A stretch of 64,000 nt of DNA from Streptomyces uncialis (GTDB lineage Bacteria; Actinomycetota; Actinomycetes; Streptomycetales; Streptomycetaceae). The translations under genes and the position numbers were made by a program. Positions 51,335 through 60,408 of this stretch are shown piece after piece (within the stretch, counting starts at the first letter, position 1; the number at the start of each line of letters is the position of its first letter). The stretch spans positions 1,922,001 through 1,986,000 of the forward strand of contig NZ_CP109583.1 in NCBI RefSeq assembly GCF_036250755.1. The letters are read 5' to 3'. Under the pieces are notes generated by a model. It made no database searches, was not told where the DNA came from, and saw only the letters and a list, made by a program, of their open reading frames with translations.

Positions 51335-52878
51335 GCGGGCCACGCCGCCGAAACGAGCCTCCGATGAGTCACCGGCCGTCCCGACGCGCCCGACGCGCCA
51401 GCGCCTCTCCCCTCTTCACCCCGCACGGCACCGACCGCGCCAGTCGCAGGAAGGCCCGCCGCGAGCTTGCCGAAGCCGCCGCCCAAGCCCGCGCCGCTGC
51501 CAGCGCGTACTCCGGCGGACAGCAGATGGCCGAGGAGGAGATGCCGCCCCCGCTCTACGGGCCGGGCGGACGTCCCGGACCCGCGTCCGCCCGCGGCAGC
51601 AGACTGCGACTGCCCGCGCACCGCATGACCACGGCCACCGCCAGCGGGGCGTACCCCTTCCTCGCCGAGGGCGGCCTCGGCGCCGACGGCATCTACATCG
51701 GCCGCGACGTCCACGCCGAAGCCGCTTTCTCCTTCGACCCGTTCACCCTCTACGGGAAGATCGAGGGCTTCACCAACCCCAACGTGCTGCTGGCCGGGGT
51801 GATCGGACAGGGCAAGAGTGCCCTCGCCAAGTCCTTCGCGCTGCGTTCCATCGCCTTCGGCTACCGGGTCTACGTGCCCTGCGACCCGAAGGGCGAGTGG
51901 ACTCCCGTCGCGACCGCTCTCGGCGGCACCTCCATCGCCCTGGGCCCCGGCCTGCCCGGCAAACTGAACCCCCTCGACGCGGCCCCACGGCCGAACAGTG
52001 TGTCGGAGGCGGACTGGGCGAATGAGATCCGCAAACGGCGGCTACTGCTTCTCGGGTCACTGGCAAGGACCGTCCTCGGACGCGACCTCGCGCCGATGGA
52101 GCACACCGCCCTCGACGTCGCCCTCGACGCCGTCGTCTCCCACGCCACCAGCACGGGGCAACCCCCGCTGCTCGGCGGCATCGCCTCCACCCTCAACAAC
52201 CCGGGCCTGCTGGACATCGCCGGCGGCACCATGACCGGACGCCTCGGCGACGCCGCCCGCGACCTCGCCCACGCCCTGCGCCGCCTCGTCCACGGCGACC
52301 TCGCCGGGATGTTCGACGCCCCCTCCACCGTCACGTTCGACCCCGGCAGCCCGATGCTCACCATCGATCTGTCCCGCCTCGGCGGCGCCGGCGACGACAC
52401 CGCCCTCGTCCTCGCCATGACCTGCGCAAGCGCCTGGATGGAGTCGGCGCTGACCGACCCGGACGGCGGCCGGCGCTGGATCGTCTACGACGAAGCCTGG
52501 CGACTCATGCGCCACCCCGGCCTCCTCCAGCGCATGCAGGCCCAGTGGAAACTCTCCCGCGGCCTCGGCATCGCCAACCTCATGGTCATCCACCGGCTGT
52601 CCGACCTGCTCACCGCAGGGGACGCCGGGTCCCGCGGACGGGCGCTGGCGGAGGGACTCCTCGCCGACTGCTCCACCCGCATCATCTACCGCCAGGAGAC
52701 CGACCAGATCCAGGCCGCAGCCGCCCTCCTCGGCCTCACCAGCGTCGAAACCCAGGCCATCGCCCACCTCAACCGCGGCCGAGGATTGTGGAAGGTCGCC
52801 GGACGGTCCTTCATCGTTCAACATCTTCTGCATCCGAGTGAGCGCGACCTGTTCGACACCGACGCCCGCATGCACTGA
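51331..52878 (+). CDS. VirB4/TraE-like conjugation ATPase
   Basis: The 515-residue ATPase has Walker A GVIGQGKSALAKS near residue 153 and Walker B RRWIVYDEAWRLMRHPGLL near 383. A VirB4-like C-terminal section (STRIIYRQETDQIQAAAALLGLTSVETQAIAHLNRGRGLW) follows. It would energise assembly and operation of the transfer channel. The ATP-binding domain alone is present; the SCO6880 protein may provide the missing N-terminal part. Now located downstream of the IS21, it may be expressed only by read-through from the element. Confidence 0.87.
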   Translation: MSGPRRRNEPPMSHRPSRRARRASASPLFTPHGTDRASRRKARRELAEAAAQARAAASAYSGGQQMAEEEMPPPLYGPGGRPGPASARGSRLRLPAHRMTTATASGAYPFLAEGGLGADGIYIGRDVHAEAAFSFDPFTLYGKIEGFTNPNVLLAGVIGQGKSALAKSFALRSIAFGYRVYVPCDPKGEWTPVATALGGTSIALGPGLPGKLNPLDAAPRPNSVSEADWANEIRKRRLLLLGSLARTVLGRDLAPMEHTALDVALDAVVSHATSTGQPPLLGGIASTLNNPGLLDIAGGTMTGRLGDAARDLAHALRRLVHGDLAGMFDAPSTVTFDPGSPMLTIDLSRLGGAGDDTALVLAMTCASAWMESALTDPDGGRRWIVYDEAWRLMRHPGLLQRMQAQWKLSRGLGIANLMVIHRLSDLLTAGDAGSRGRALAEGLLADCSTRIIYRQETDQIQAAAALLGLTSVETQAIAHLNRGRGLWKVAGRSFIVQHLLHPSERDLFDTDARMH

Positions 52879-53091
52879 AAAAGCGCCGCGTTCACGAATC
52901 CCGAACGCCTGCTGCGCACAGCAGCCTTTCCCCCTCCCCTCCCCTCGCTCAGGCCCGCGGCACCCGTACCTCCAGCCGGCTACGACCCCGCCTACGCCAG
53001 CGGCACGCCCATCACCCGCGAGACCATCGCGCACGCCATCACAGCCCTGACGGAGATGGACCAGACCTGGCAGGAGCGTGACATCCCGTGA
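52879..53091 (+). other. coding-like extension in frame after the VirB4-like stop
   Basis: After the TGA at 52876-52878 the same frame stays open for 70 codons. It ends in a protein-like segment (GYDPAYASGTPITRETIAHAITALTEMDQTWQERDIP) whose TGA overlaps the next GTG start. There is no ATG, GTG or TTG in this frame. It may be a small gene that lost its start, a former extension of the ATPase, or read-through product. Confidence 0.35.
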
Positions 53092-53620
53092 CACCCATCG
53101 CCGACATCCGGCTCCGGCGCATCGTCGAGCAGAGCGCCATTGACCTCAGCGACAGCGACGGCCGCATTCCACAAGCGCCGCCTCACCGACGTGGTGCGCG
53201 AGCAGCTCACGAGCGAAGACCTCGACCCGCACATCAAAGCCGCCGCTCTGGACAAGCTCGCCCAGAGCCTGGTCACGGGGTTCGGCGAGCACCGCAACCC
53301 CCGGCGCCGACGGACCGGTGCTCTCTTCCACCCCCGTGACCTCGTGGAACTCGGCACCGGCGTCTGTGTATGGATGGACCGGGCCACCGACTCCGACCTC
53401 CTGGAGTGGAGCCGCCTCTCCCGGCGCAACCGCGCCCGCGTCGACCTGGCGGACACCGAGGTCCAGGGCTACTTTGGCCCAGCGCATCGACGCCCTCCGC
53501 GCTCACGCCGATGTCGTCTACCTCGGAGACCGGGAACGCCTCGCCTTCGGCTGGAGCGCCGAGCCGACCGACACGCTCCCGGAATACCCGGCGGAGCACC
53601 GGGAATCCCGCGCCGCGTGA
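53088..53620 (+). pseudogene. hypothetical transfer-cluster gene broken by two frameshifts
   Basis: A continuous protein can be assembled only by changing frame twice. VTPIADIRLRRIVEQSAIDLSDSD runs to about 53150. AFHKRRLTDVVREQLTSEDLDPHIKAAALDKLAQSLVTGFGEH ... DLADTEVQGY runs to about 53470. LAQRIDALRAHADVVYLGDRERLAFGW then runs to 53620. No family was recognised. The GTG start overlaps the preceding frame's stop. Either decay or two single-base sequence errors. Confidence 0.6.
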
Positions 53621-53737
53621 ACCCTGCGCTGCCCCTCCTTCAGAGCCGGAGGCCGCTTCAGGATGGAAAGAACCACTCTCTCGAGACGCCCCCGCCAGTT
53701 CACACCTTCCGAGGCTCCGCACACACCATGAGGACCG

Positions 53738-54292
53738 ATGCCCAGCCCCACCACCGAGGAAATGACGGAACAGCTCAAGACTCTGGTCACCGGCCTGGAC
53801 GACGCGTTCGCCCGGTTCGAGCTGCTCGACGAGACGGGCCGCGTCCCCTCAACTCCCCTTTTCAGCAGACTGATGCAGCATGCCGACGCAGCCAAGGAAC
53901 TCTCCCGCACCGCCGTTCACCTGGCCGCCGTGGTCGGCATACCCGACGCGGACTCCGTCGTGGACCGGGAAATGGACAGCAAGATCCGCGCCCGGCTGGC
54001 CAACGTCGCGGAGCACACCCTCCGCGCCGTGGACCTGTTCACCCGGACCGCGGAGACCTCCGCATCCCCCACGCCGGCACCCGGCTCGGCCGGCGCGCAG
54101 CGGCGAGAGGGCCGGATGGTCGTGGATCACGCCTCGGCCCGGGCCGAACTGCGGCGCGCGGCCGAGGCCACCGGCGAAACCATCACGCTGCTCAAGGAAC
54201 ACGCCGAACTGCGGCGTCTCCTCGCCTCCATGCTGCGGCGTCCCACCACCACACCCTTGCCGCCACAACCCCGTCCACGGCGAACACGGTGA
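53738..54292 (+). CDS. helical hypothetical protein
   Basis: The 184-residue protein (MTEQLKTLVTGLDDAFARFELLDETGRVPSTPLFSRLMQHADAAKELSRTAVHLAAVVGI ... ARAELRRAAEATGETITLLKEHAELRRLLASML) is almost wholly helical. It resembles the helical small proteins of the 35-38 kb region in plan. ATG 53738 or an in-frame ATG at 53762 may be the start. No function is assigned. Confidence 0.6.
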   Translation: MPSPTTEEMTEQLKTLVTGLDDAFARFELLDETGRVPSTPLFSRLMQHADAAKELSRTAVHLAAVVGIPDADSVVDREMDSKIRARLANVAEHTLRAVDLFTRTAETSASPTPAPGSAGAQRREGRMVVDHASARAELRRAAEATGETITLLKEHAELRRLLASMLRRPTTTPLPPQPRPRRTR

Positions 54293-54410
54293 CCCCCGTC
54301 GGCCGGTCATGAGACCGGGCCGCGCCTGGCTACGGAACCACCTCGTCATCGCTGCCCGGCTCCGCCGCTTACCCCGACCGTCATCGGACGATCTGCGAGT
54401 ACACCCCCTA

Positions 54411-54663
54411 TGGATCACTCCGGCCCCGAGCGCACCTTCGACGTGGCGATGGACGGGACGCGGCACTTCACACTGCGCGCCCTTGACGAGGACCACGCCC
54501 GCGAAAAGCTGGCGGACCTCGAATCCTCCGAAGCCGGTTTGGCGCCGTGCTCCCGGACGGCGTCCGCCTGACCCACATCGCCTACGGCACCACCGACAGC
54601 TACAGCCTCAGCCCCACCGACGCCCCGGCGAATACCTCCTCGGCCTGCACCTGCAGGCGCTGA
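54411..54663 (+). pseudogene. small gene with frameshift
   Basis: MDHSGPERTFDVAMDGTRHFTLRALDEDHAREKLADLESSEAG reads in one frame to about 54537. It continues in the next as FGAVLPDGVRLTHIAYGTTDSYSL to a stop at 54661-54663. The joined product would be a roughly 80-residue alpha/beta protein typical of small actinobacterial plasmid ORFs. The single-base change lies in or near the GGTTTGG stretch. Confidence 0.5.
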
Positions 54664-55274
54664 CGGACCAGCTCAACGGCGCCGACTCGTACAGCAGCGC
54701 CGCCGCTCAGGCGATCACCGACCAGTTCCTGCCCGCCTACCACCAGGCCCTCCAGTACCGGCGTATCGAGACGGTCGAACGGGCACTGACCCGCGCCCGC
54801 GCAATCGTCCAGAACCAGCAGCAGGGCAGCCCCGCTGTCCCGGGAGACAACGGCCGACCCGGCGCCCTGGACAATGCCGTTGCCGAACAGGCGTGGTACG
54901 AGCTCCGTGAGTTCCTCGTGCACGGTCCCGCGCTGTTCGCGCACGGCACGTCCGACCACTGCCCGTCAGCCGACCGGGCAGCGCTGGAGCGGCTGCGCGG
55001 CGCCCTGGAGACGGGGCGCGAGTTCCTCCACGACTGGCAGGCGGCACAACGAAACCCGCAGCAGGCAGCCGTCCTTATTCAGGCTGAGCGCGATCCGGTG
55101 GCGAAGGCCCGGCGCAGCCGACAGGTGGGGCCGGCGATCCGGACCTGGCTGGCCGACGGTGACGTCCTGACCCTCCAGGCCCGCGCCGCCGCACCCGGCT
55201 CCCATTCCCCCGCGCTCCCGGCAGCCGCCCCGAGGGCACTGCCCCCGCCCGCAGGCGCCAGCCCTCGCCGCTGA
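54630..55274 (+). CDS. helical hypothetical protein, start not identified
   Basis: The frame from about 54630 reads EYLLGLHLQALTDQLNGADSYSSAAAQAITDQFLPAYHQALQYRRIETVERALTRARAIVQNQQQG and continues for some 215 residues of mostly helical protein with a proline/alanine-rich end. No ATG, GTG or TTG precedes the protein-like part, except an ATG at 54309 that would translate the antisense-like stretch overlapping the preceding pseudogene. A second frameshift joining it to that gene is possible. Confidence 0.5.
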   Translation, partial: EYLLGLHLQALTDQLNGADSYSSAAAQAITDQFLPAYHQALQYRRIETVERALTRARAIVQNQQQGSPAVPGDNGRPGALDNAVAEQAWYELREFLVHGPALFAHGTSDHCPSADRAALERLRGALETGREFLHDWQAAQRNPQQAAVLIQAERDPVAKARRSRQVGPAIRTWLADGDVLTLQARAAAPGSHSPALPAAAPRALPPPAGASPRR

Positions 55275-55300
55275 CCCCGACAGGAAGAACCCCCAAGCCT

Positions 55301-55726
55301 ATGGACCACCGCTCCCACTTCGTGTTCGGCACCCACCCCGACCACGGCTTCGTCGCCACCGCCACCGCACACACCCCGATCCATCTCGCCGACTGGTACC
55401 TCACCCGCGAAACGTTCGAGCAGGTCTCCGGCACACCGGGCCTGTACCGGCTGACCCGCCCCGAGCAGGACGGTCCCCGCCGCACCCGCCAGGCCGTGCA
55501 TGATTTGCGCGCCCAGGGGTTCGCCGTCTACGCCGACTACTCGCTCGACCCGATATCCGAGCCCAGCCTGTCGGAGCGGCTCGCCCTCGCCCGGCAGGCC
55601 CGGCTCGCCCGGGCCGCCGCCGCCCGCTCACCCCAACTGCGCACCACAGGGGCCCCGCTACCGGTGCCCGCCCCGGTACTCGGCGCCGCGGCGACGGCTG
55701 CACGGCGGGCGGGGAGAAGCCGGTGA
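55301..55726 (+). CDS. hypothetical protein
   Basis: The 141-residue protein (MDHRSHFVFGTHPDHGFVATATAHTPIHLADWYLTRETFEQVSGTPGLYRLTRPEQDGPRRTRQAVHDLRAQGFAVYADYSLDP) has a compact alpha/beta N-terminal domain and an Ala/Arg-rich helical tail. AGGAAG lies a short distance upstream of the ATG. No family was recognised. Confidence 0.65.
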   Translation: MDHRSHFVFGTHPDHGFVATATAHTPIHLADWYLTRETFEQVSGTPGLYRLTRPEQDGPRRTRQAVHDLRAQGFAVYADYSLDPISEPSLSERLALARQARLARAAAARSPQLRTTGAPLPVPAPVLGAAATAARRAGRSR

Positions 55727-55845
55727 CCGCCCGCATCACGCCCATCTGACAACCGACGTTCGTTCGCCGCCCGCGGTAGGCACTGGACGGTACCCCCATC
55801 ATCCACGCATCACTCAACCACGCCGAGGATGCGCTCACCGCCGAC

Positions 55846-57318
55846 GTGCCCGCGGACGGACAGGAGACGGCCGAGCTGCTGGAGCGGTGGCTCGAACACG
55901 GCACCAGCCTCACGGACACGGTCGACGCTCTCGCCCCCCTACCCCGCCGACAGACCCACACCCCCGCGTGCCGTCCCAGGGCTGCCACCCGGGCCCCCGG
56001 CAAGACCAACAGGACCCCGCCCGCACTGACCGACCCGCACCGAGTGGGCTCGTTCCGCCCCTTCCCGACTGAAAGCCCACCACCCATCTCTGCGCCACGC
56101 TCCGCCGAACAACCGGCCCCCACACCACCGCGCGGCCCCCTGCGAGTGGTCCTGGCGCGCCCCCATGTCGTCCGGCTGCTGGCCGCCACGGTGGTCGGGC
56201 GGCTCCCCACCGTCATGGTGCCGGTCGCGGTCATCCTGCTGATCACCACGACCAGCGGCACTCTCGCCACCGGCGGGCTGATCGGCGCCGTCTACTCCCT
56301 GACCGCCGCCCTGTCCCAACCGGCCAAGGGCAGGCTGCTGGACCGGTACGGACCCGTGCGGGTCTCCGGACCGGGCGCCGCTCTGCACGCCGCCACCCTG
56401 CTCGCGCTCCCGTACGCCGCCAGCACGCACCGGACCGGCGCCGCGGCAGCGGCGATGTTCGCCGCCCTGACCGCTCCCCCGCTGGAAGCGGGCCTGCGGG
56501 CCCTGTGGCCCCGGATACTGACCGACCCCGGCGAACGACGGGCCGCCGTCGTCCTGGACAGCACATGCTCCGGCCTCGTCTTCATCACCGGCCCCCTCCT
56601 CACCGGAGCCCTGGCCGCCGTGCACAGCCCCGACGCCGCACTCACCATGGCGGCCGTCCTCGGAGCTGCTGGCGCAGCAGGCGTCCTCACCTCCGTCCCG
56701 GCTCGTTCATGGCGCCCGGCAAGCCGCCCGGTACGGGCGTCCGGACGGCTGCTGACCACCTGGCTCGGAGGGCTGGTCGCCGTCCTGACCGGAACGGGCC
56801 TCGCGACCGGCGCGATGAACGTGTGGGCCGTCCAACTCGCCGACGAGAACAATGACCCGGCCCTCACCGGACTGGTGCCGGCCGTCTTTTCCCTCGGTGC
56901 CCTGATCGGGAGCGTCCTGCTCGCCCACCGCCTCCACCCCGGAGGCGCCCGACGGCACCTGGTCGCCGGCGCGGCTGGACTCCAAGCGGCCTGGTTCGTC
57001 CCCCTGCTCGCCGCGCACCACCAGCCGGCGAGCAGCGTCACCGTGGCGGCCATGGCTGCGCCGGGTCTGTTCCACACCGTCGTCACCACCAGCGTCGTCC
57101 TCACAGTGCAGGCCCTGGCCCCGGCGGGACGACGGGCGGAAGCGTACGCATGGCTGATCCTTGCCGGCGGCTCCGGGCACGCTCTGGGCACCGCCCTGGC
57201 CGGCGCCCTGTCCGCACACCCCCTCGGAGGGCCCGTCCTCCCAGCCCTCGGCGCCGCACTCACCCTCGCCGCGGCCCTCCGCACACCAGCACACACAGCG
57301 CCGAACATACGGTCGTGA
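55846..57318 (+). CDS. MFS-type transporter
   Basis: From about residue 100 the protein has the alternating hydrophobic helices of a major facilitator (VVRLLAATVVGRLPTVMVPVAVILLI, GLIGAVYSLTAALSQPAKGRLLDRYGPVRV, LLTTWLGGLVAVLTGTGLATGAMNVWAV). The short motif GRLLDRYG between helices 2 and 3 is the MFS signature. The first 95 residues are hydrophilic and unlike MFS proteins; they may belong to a small upstream gene fused in frame, since GTG 55846 is the only usable start after a stop at 55777. Substrate is unknown; drug or metabolite export is usual. Confidence 0.75.
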   Translation: MPADGQETAELLERWLEHGTSLTDTVDALAPLPRRQTHTPACRPRAATRAPGKTNRTPPALTDPHRVGSFRPFPTESPPPISAPRSAEQPAPTPPRGPLRVVLARPHVVRLLAATVVGRLPTVMVPVAVILLITTTSGTLATGGLIGAVYSLTAALSQPAKGRLLDRYGPVRVSGPGAALHAATLLALPYAASTHRTGAAAAAMFAALTAPPLEAGLRALWPRILTDPGERRAAVVLDSTCSGLVFITGPLLTGALAAVHSPDAALTMAAVLGAAGAAGVLTSVPARSWRPASRPVRASGRLLTTWLGGLVAVLTGTGLATGAMNVWAVQLADENNDPALTGLVPAVFSLGALIGSVLLAHRLHPGGARRHLVAGAAGLQAAWFVPLLAAHHQPASSVTVAAMAAPGLFHTVVTTSVVLTVQALAPAGRRAEAYAWLILAGGSGHALGTALAGALSAHPLGGPVLPALGAALTLAAALRTPAHTAPNIRS

Positions 57319-57361
57319 CCCATCCAGGACCGTCCACCAACTACTCGTTCAGGAGGCACAG

Positions 57362-57913
57362 ATCCCCTCAGCCACCCAGCAGTCCGCGCTCTCGGCCGAC
57401 CGAGCCCGCGACTTCGCCCTGCGGTTCTCGGTCATACACCTGCGCTGCGAGACCGTCCTCGACGGCCTGCGCAACCAGCACGGAGTCATTGTCGGCACCC
57501 GCGCCGCCGCCGCGGCGGTCGCGGAACGCAACCGGGCCGCCGCCGACGCGTACCGGACCGTCCTCATGCCGCACACCGAGACGCTGCTGGCGTCGGCACG
57601 CGGCGCGCTGGACCGCATGCCGCCCGCCCGGCACCACGCCGGATGGGCCGCGCGGCTGGACTGCCTCCAGCACGCAGCCGATCAGATCCAGCAGACCCTC
57701 TCCGAGACGGCCTCCGGGTCGGACAGCGAGGCCGCCCACGACCGGGACCAGGCCGTGTGGCCCCTCCTCGTGACGTGGGCCGAGCACACGGGCACCGCCT
57801 GTGACCTGGCCGACCAGCACCGGGCCCCGGCAGCGGCTGCTCTGTCCGGCGACGAGCTGCGGGAGTGGACGGAGATGGCCCGGGCGGGCGTCCGGCCGCC
57901 TCGACTCGTATGA
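57362..57913 (+). CDS. helical hypothetical protein, possible ATC start
   Basis: The protein (about 183 residues; ALSADRARDFALRFSVIHLRCETVLDGLRNQHGVIVGTRAAAAAVAERNRAAADAYRTVLMPHTETLLASARGAL...) is helical. The expected start region has AGGAGG at 57351-57356 but no ATG, GTG or TTG in frame nearby; an ATC lies five bases after it. Either a rare ATC start or a lost start codon. The frame is open upstream within the MFS gene. Confidence 0.5.
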   Translation: MPSATQQSALSADRARDFALRFSVIHLRCETVLDGLRNQHGVIVGTRAAAAAVAERNRAAADAYRTVLMPHTETLLASARGALDRMPPARHHAGWAARLDCLQHAADQIQQTLSETASGSDSEAAHDRDQAVWPLLVTWAEHTGTACDLADQHRAPAAAALSGDELREWTEMARAGVRPPRLV

Positions 57914-58666
57914 GTCCTGGTACGACGCCCATCAGCGGCTCATCGCCATCGCCGTTCTCCAGCACGAGGACGAGACGTACACGGCGGTGGCGCTCGCGGG
58001 AGACCCCGACAGTCCGGACGTCCAGGTCCTGGGGAACTACTGGGACGAACTGGAGGCCATCGACGCGAGTCCTCCTCCCGTTCCGGCCGGAGTGCTGCAC
58101 CCTGACGCCTCCCGGTACGCAGAAAGCGTCCACGCCCCTGAAGTCAGTTTCCAGGTCCTGATCCAGGAGGTGCGCGAGGCACGGCGGGCGTCCGATGTGG
58201 CGGAGGCGATCGAGACCGTCGCCGACCGCTACGGCACAGGACGCGGCCAACTCGTTCGCTTGGAGGAGTTCGTCAGCATCTGCGCACAGTTTGCCCAGGC
58301 CCTGGGGACCAGCACGCACAGCGTGTCGCGGGGCGTCTGAGCGCCCTGGCCAGCCAGTTCGGCGCGCTCACCGCCGAACTGCGTGAGGCCGGTGAGGATC
58401 TGGGCTCCACTGTGGCCGTGCTGCCACCCCACCGGACCCCGCTCCCCCACCATCTTCCCGGCACCGGCCCGCCGGCCATCCCTACGACGATCCCGGCCAC
58501 GGCACCGCCCGCCAACACGCCCGCGCACCCGCCGCTGATCCCTAAGGTCCGGGCAACAGCGGCACCGGCACAGAACCACACCTCAACTCCCCTGACCCCG
58601 TTGAGGATCACTTGGCTGTTGTCGGTACACCCGGCTATCAGAACATGCGGAGGGCGAGTCAGGTAG
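57881..58666 (+). pseudogene. hypothetical gene without start and with frameshift
   Basis: The protein-like reading RLDSYESWYDAHQRLIAIAVLQHEDETYTAVALAGDPDSPDVQVLGNYWDELEAID ... SFQVLIQEVREARRASDVAEAIETV ... ICAQFAQAL ends at 58340. It appears to continue in another frame as GRLSALASQFGALTAELREAGEDLGS to 58666. No start codon is in frame at the beginning; it may have been joined to the 57362 gene before a frameshift near 57885. Confidence 0.45.
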
Positions 58667-58823
58667 CTGCGGGGCGGTGAGGCCCGCCCTGGAGCATGTG
58701 GGCAGTCAGTGCCCATCGTTCGTGGTGCAGCCACGCACCGTCGATGTGCCGAAAGCTCCGGGCCCGCCTCGCCTTCGCCCAACACCCCACCGCTTTGCCG
58801 CCACCACCGATAGGAGATCCGTC

Positions 58824-59206
58824 TTGCCCGAAGCACCAGCAGAGCCGTTCATGACGATCCGGCACACCGTCACCGGCGAGATCACCACCACCGGCTACAA
58901 CGCCGCCGCCCGGCGGATCCTGCTCCAGGATGGTTTTGAAGAGACGCCGGGCTGCGCCTGCCGAGCGGTGGAACCCGGTACGGAGCGGACGCACGGGCCT
59001 GCTCGGCAGCCAGCGAGTTGCTCGTCGCCGGCCATTCCCTGCACCTGGACCGAGCCCTCGGTCGTCCGGTGAGCGCCGACGGTACGCCCCGGTTGGCTCG
59101 GTCGCCGATGTCGGCACAGTCCGTGATCCGCTCCGAGCGGCCAGCCTCTCCGGCAGATCGCCAACCCCGAACGCATCCAGACCTGTTGAAGGGGCCTCGT
59201 TCTTGA
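58824..59206 (+). pseudogene. hypothetical gene with frameshift
   Basis: The TTG at 58824 has AGGAG seven bases upstream. MPEAPAEPFMTIRHTVTGEITTTGYNAAARRILLQDGFEE reads to about 58940, then the sense reading shifts to GLRLPSGGTRYGADARACSAASELLVAGHSLHLD ... until 59206. The stop overlaps the TTG of the AAA+ gene. No family was recognised. Confidence 0.55.
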
Positions 59207-60408
59207 CCACACCCGGAACGCCCACCAGTCCAGCGCGCACCAAGGGCGGCGAGCTACGGGCCAAGGTGGCCCGACTGCTGACCGACCGACCGGCGGACAC
59301 GCAGACCATCGGGGACATGGCCAGGCAGCTGGGCCACTCCCACGGCGCCGTCCGCAACGCCGCCCTCACCCTGGTGCGACGCGGCGAGGCCGACCAAGGC
59401 GGAACCGGACAGCCGGAGTTCCGCGCGAACGCGAAAACCGCCGCAGCCGCGCAGACCGCTGTGATCAGCCCACCAGGCACCCACTCTCCCCGCGCCCAGG
59501 CGGCCACGGCCCGCACGACCCTTCCCGCAGCAGCCACGCCCAGGCAGACCGGCCCGATCCGCCGCGCGGGGGGCCAGGTCTACCACCCCCGGGAGCTGGC
59601 CGATCTGCCCGACGTCGAGGCGTTGAATCGCTTGCGCGACGCCGACGTGCCGGTGCTGCTCTACGGCCCTCCGGGCACCGGCAAGACGAGTCTGGTCGAG
59701 GCGGCGTTCCCGGACCTGCTCACCGTCGCCGGTGACGGCGACACCACGGTCGGCGACCTGGTCGGCGAGTACACACAGGACGACGCGGGAGCCTACGTCT
59801 TCCAGTACGGTCCCCTGGTCACCGCGATGACCGAGGGCCGCGCCCTGCTGATCGACGATGCCACCTTGATCTCACCGAAGGTCCTGGCGGCGCTGTATCC
59901 CGCGATGGACGGGCGCAGGCAGATCCAGGTCAAGGCCCACAAGGGCGAGACCATCAAGGCCGGGCCGGGCTTCTACGTGGTGGCGGGCCACAATCCCGGC
60001 GTTCACGGGGCGGTTTTGACGGAGGCGCTCGCGAGCCGGTTCAGCGTGCAGATCCAGATCGGCACGGACTACGACCTCGCCCTGGCCTTGAGGGTCGACG
60101 CCCGGGTGGTCCGGGTCGCCCGACACCTCGCCCGCCAAGTCGAACTCGGCGAGCTGGGATGGGCCCCCCAACTGCGGGAGCTGCTCAGCTACCAGAAGAC
60201 CGAGGCCGTCCTCGGCACCAAAGCCGCGCTCGCGAACCTCGTCGGCATCGCTCCTGTGGAGGATCGCGACGCCGTCGCCGCCGCCGTCATCAAGGCTGCT
60301 GGCGTCGCGAAGATCGCGCCCCTCACCCTCGGCAAGCAGCTCCCCGCCTCAGCCGCCCGGCAGCCCCCGGGCAGCACCGTCTCCGCACACCGGGGCCGCT
60401 CGCGATGA
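59203..60408 (+). CDS. MoxR/CobS-like AAA+ ATPase
   Basis: The 401-residue protein has a winged-helix-like N-terminus (LRAKVARLLTDRPADTQTIGDMARQLGHSHGAVRNAALTLVRRGEADQ) and a linker. The AAA+ domain has Walker A YGPPGTGKTSL near residue 160, Walker B RALLIDDAT near 215, and sensor 1 VVAGHNPGVHG. The arginine-finger helix EALASRFSVQIQI places it in the AAA_5/MoxR group. Such ATPases remodel a partner through a VWA protein; here the VWA gene follows with an ATGA overlap. The TTG start has GAAGGGG upstream. Confidence 0.85.
   Translation: MTTPGTPTSPARTKGGELRAKVARLLTDRPADTQTIGDMARQLGHSHGAVRNAALTLVRRGEADQGGTGQPEFRANAKTAAAAQTAVISPPGTHSPRAQAATARTTLPAAATPRQTGPIRRAGGQVYHPRELADLPDVEALNRLRDADVPVLLYGPPGTGKTSLVEAAFPDLLTVAGDGDTTVGDLVGEYTQDDAGAYVFQYGPLVTAMTEGRALLIDDATLISPKVLAALYPAMDGRRQIQVKAHKGETIKAGPGFYVVAGHNPGVHGAVLTEALASRFSVQIQIGTDYDLALALRVDARVVRVARHLARQVELGELGWAPQLRELLSYQKTEAVLGTKAALANLVGIAPVEDRDAVAAAVIKAAGVAKIAPLTLGKQLPASAARQPPGSTVSAHRGRSR

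Noticed and set aside
42117..53091. Typical Streptomyces TraB (FtsK-like) single-protein transfer system
   Set aside because: No TraB/FtsK-type translocase was seen; the relaxase, VirB8-, VirB6- and VirB4-like genes point to a strand-transfer, secretion-type system. A coupling ATPase may lie outside the window.
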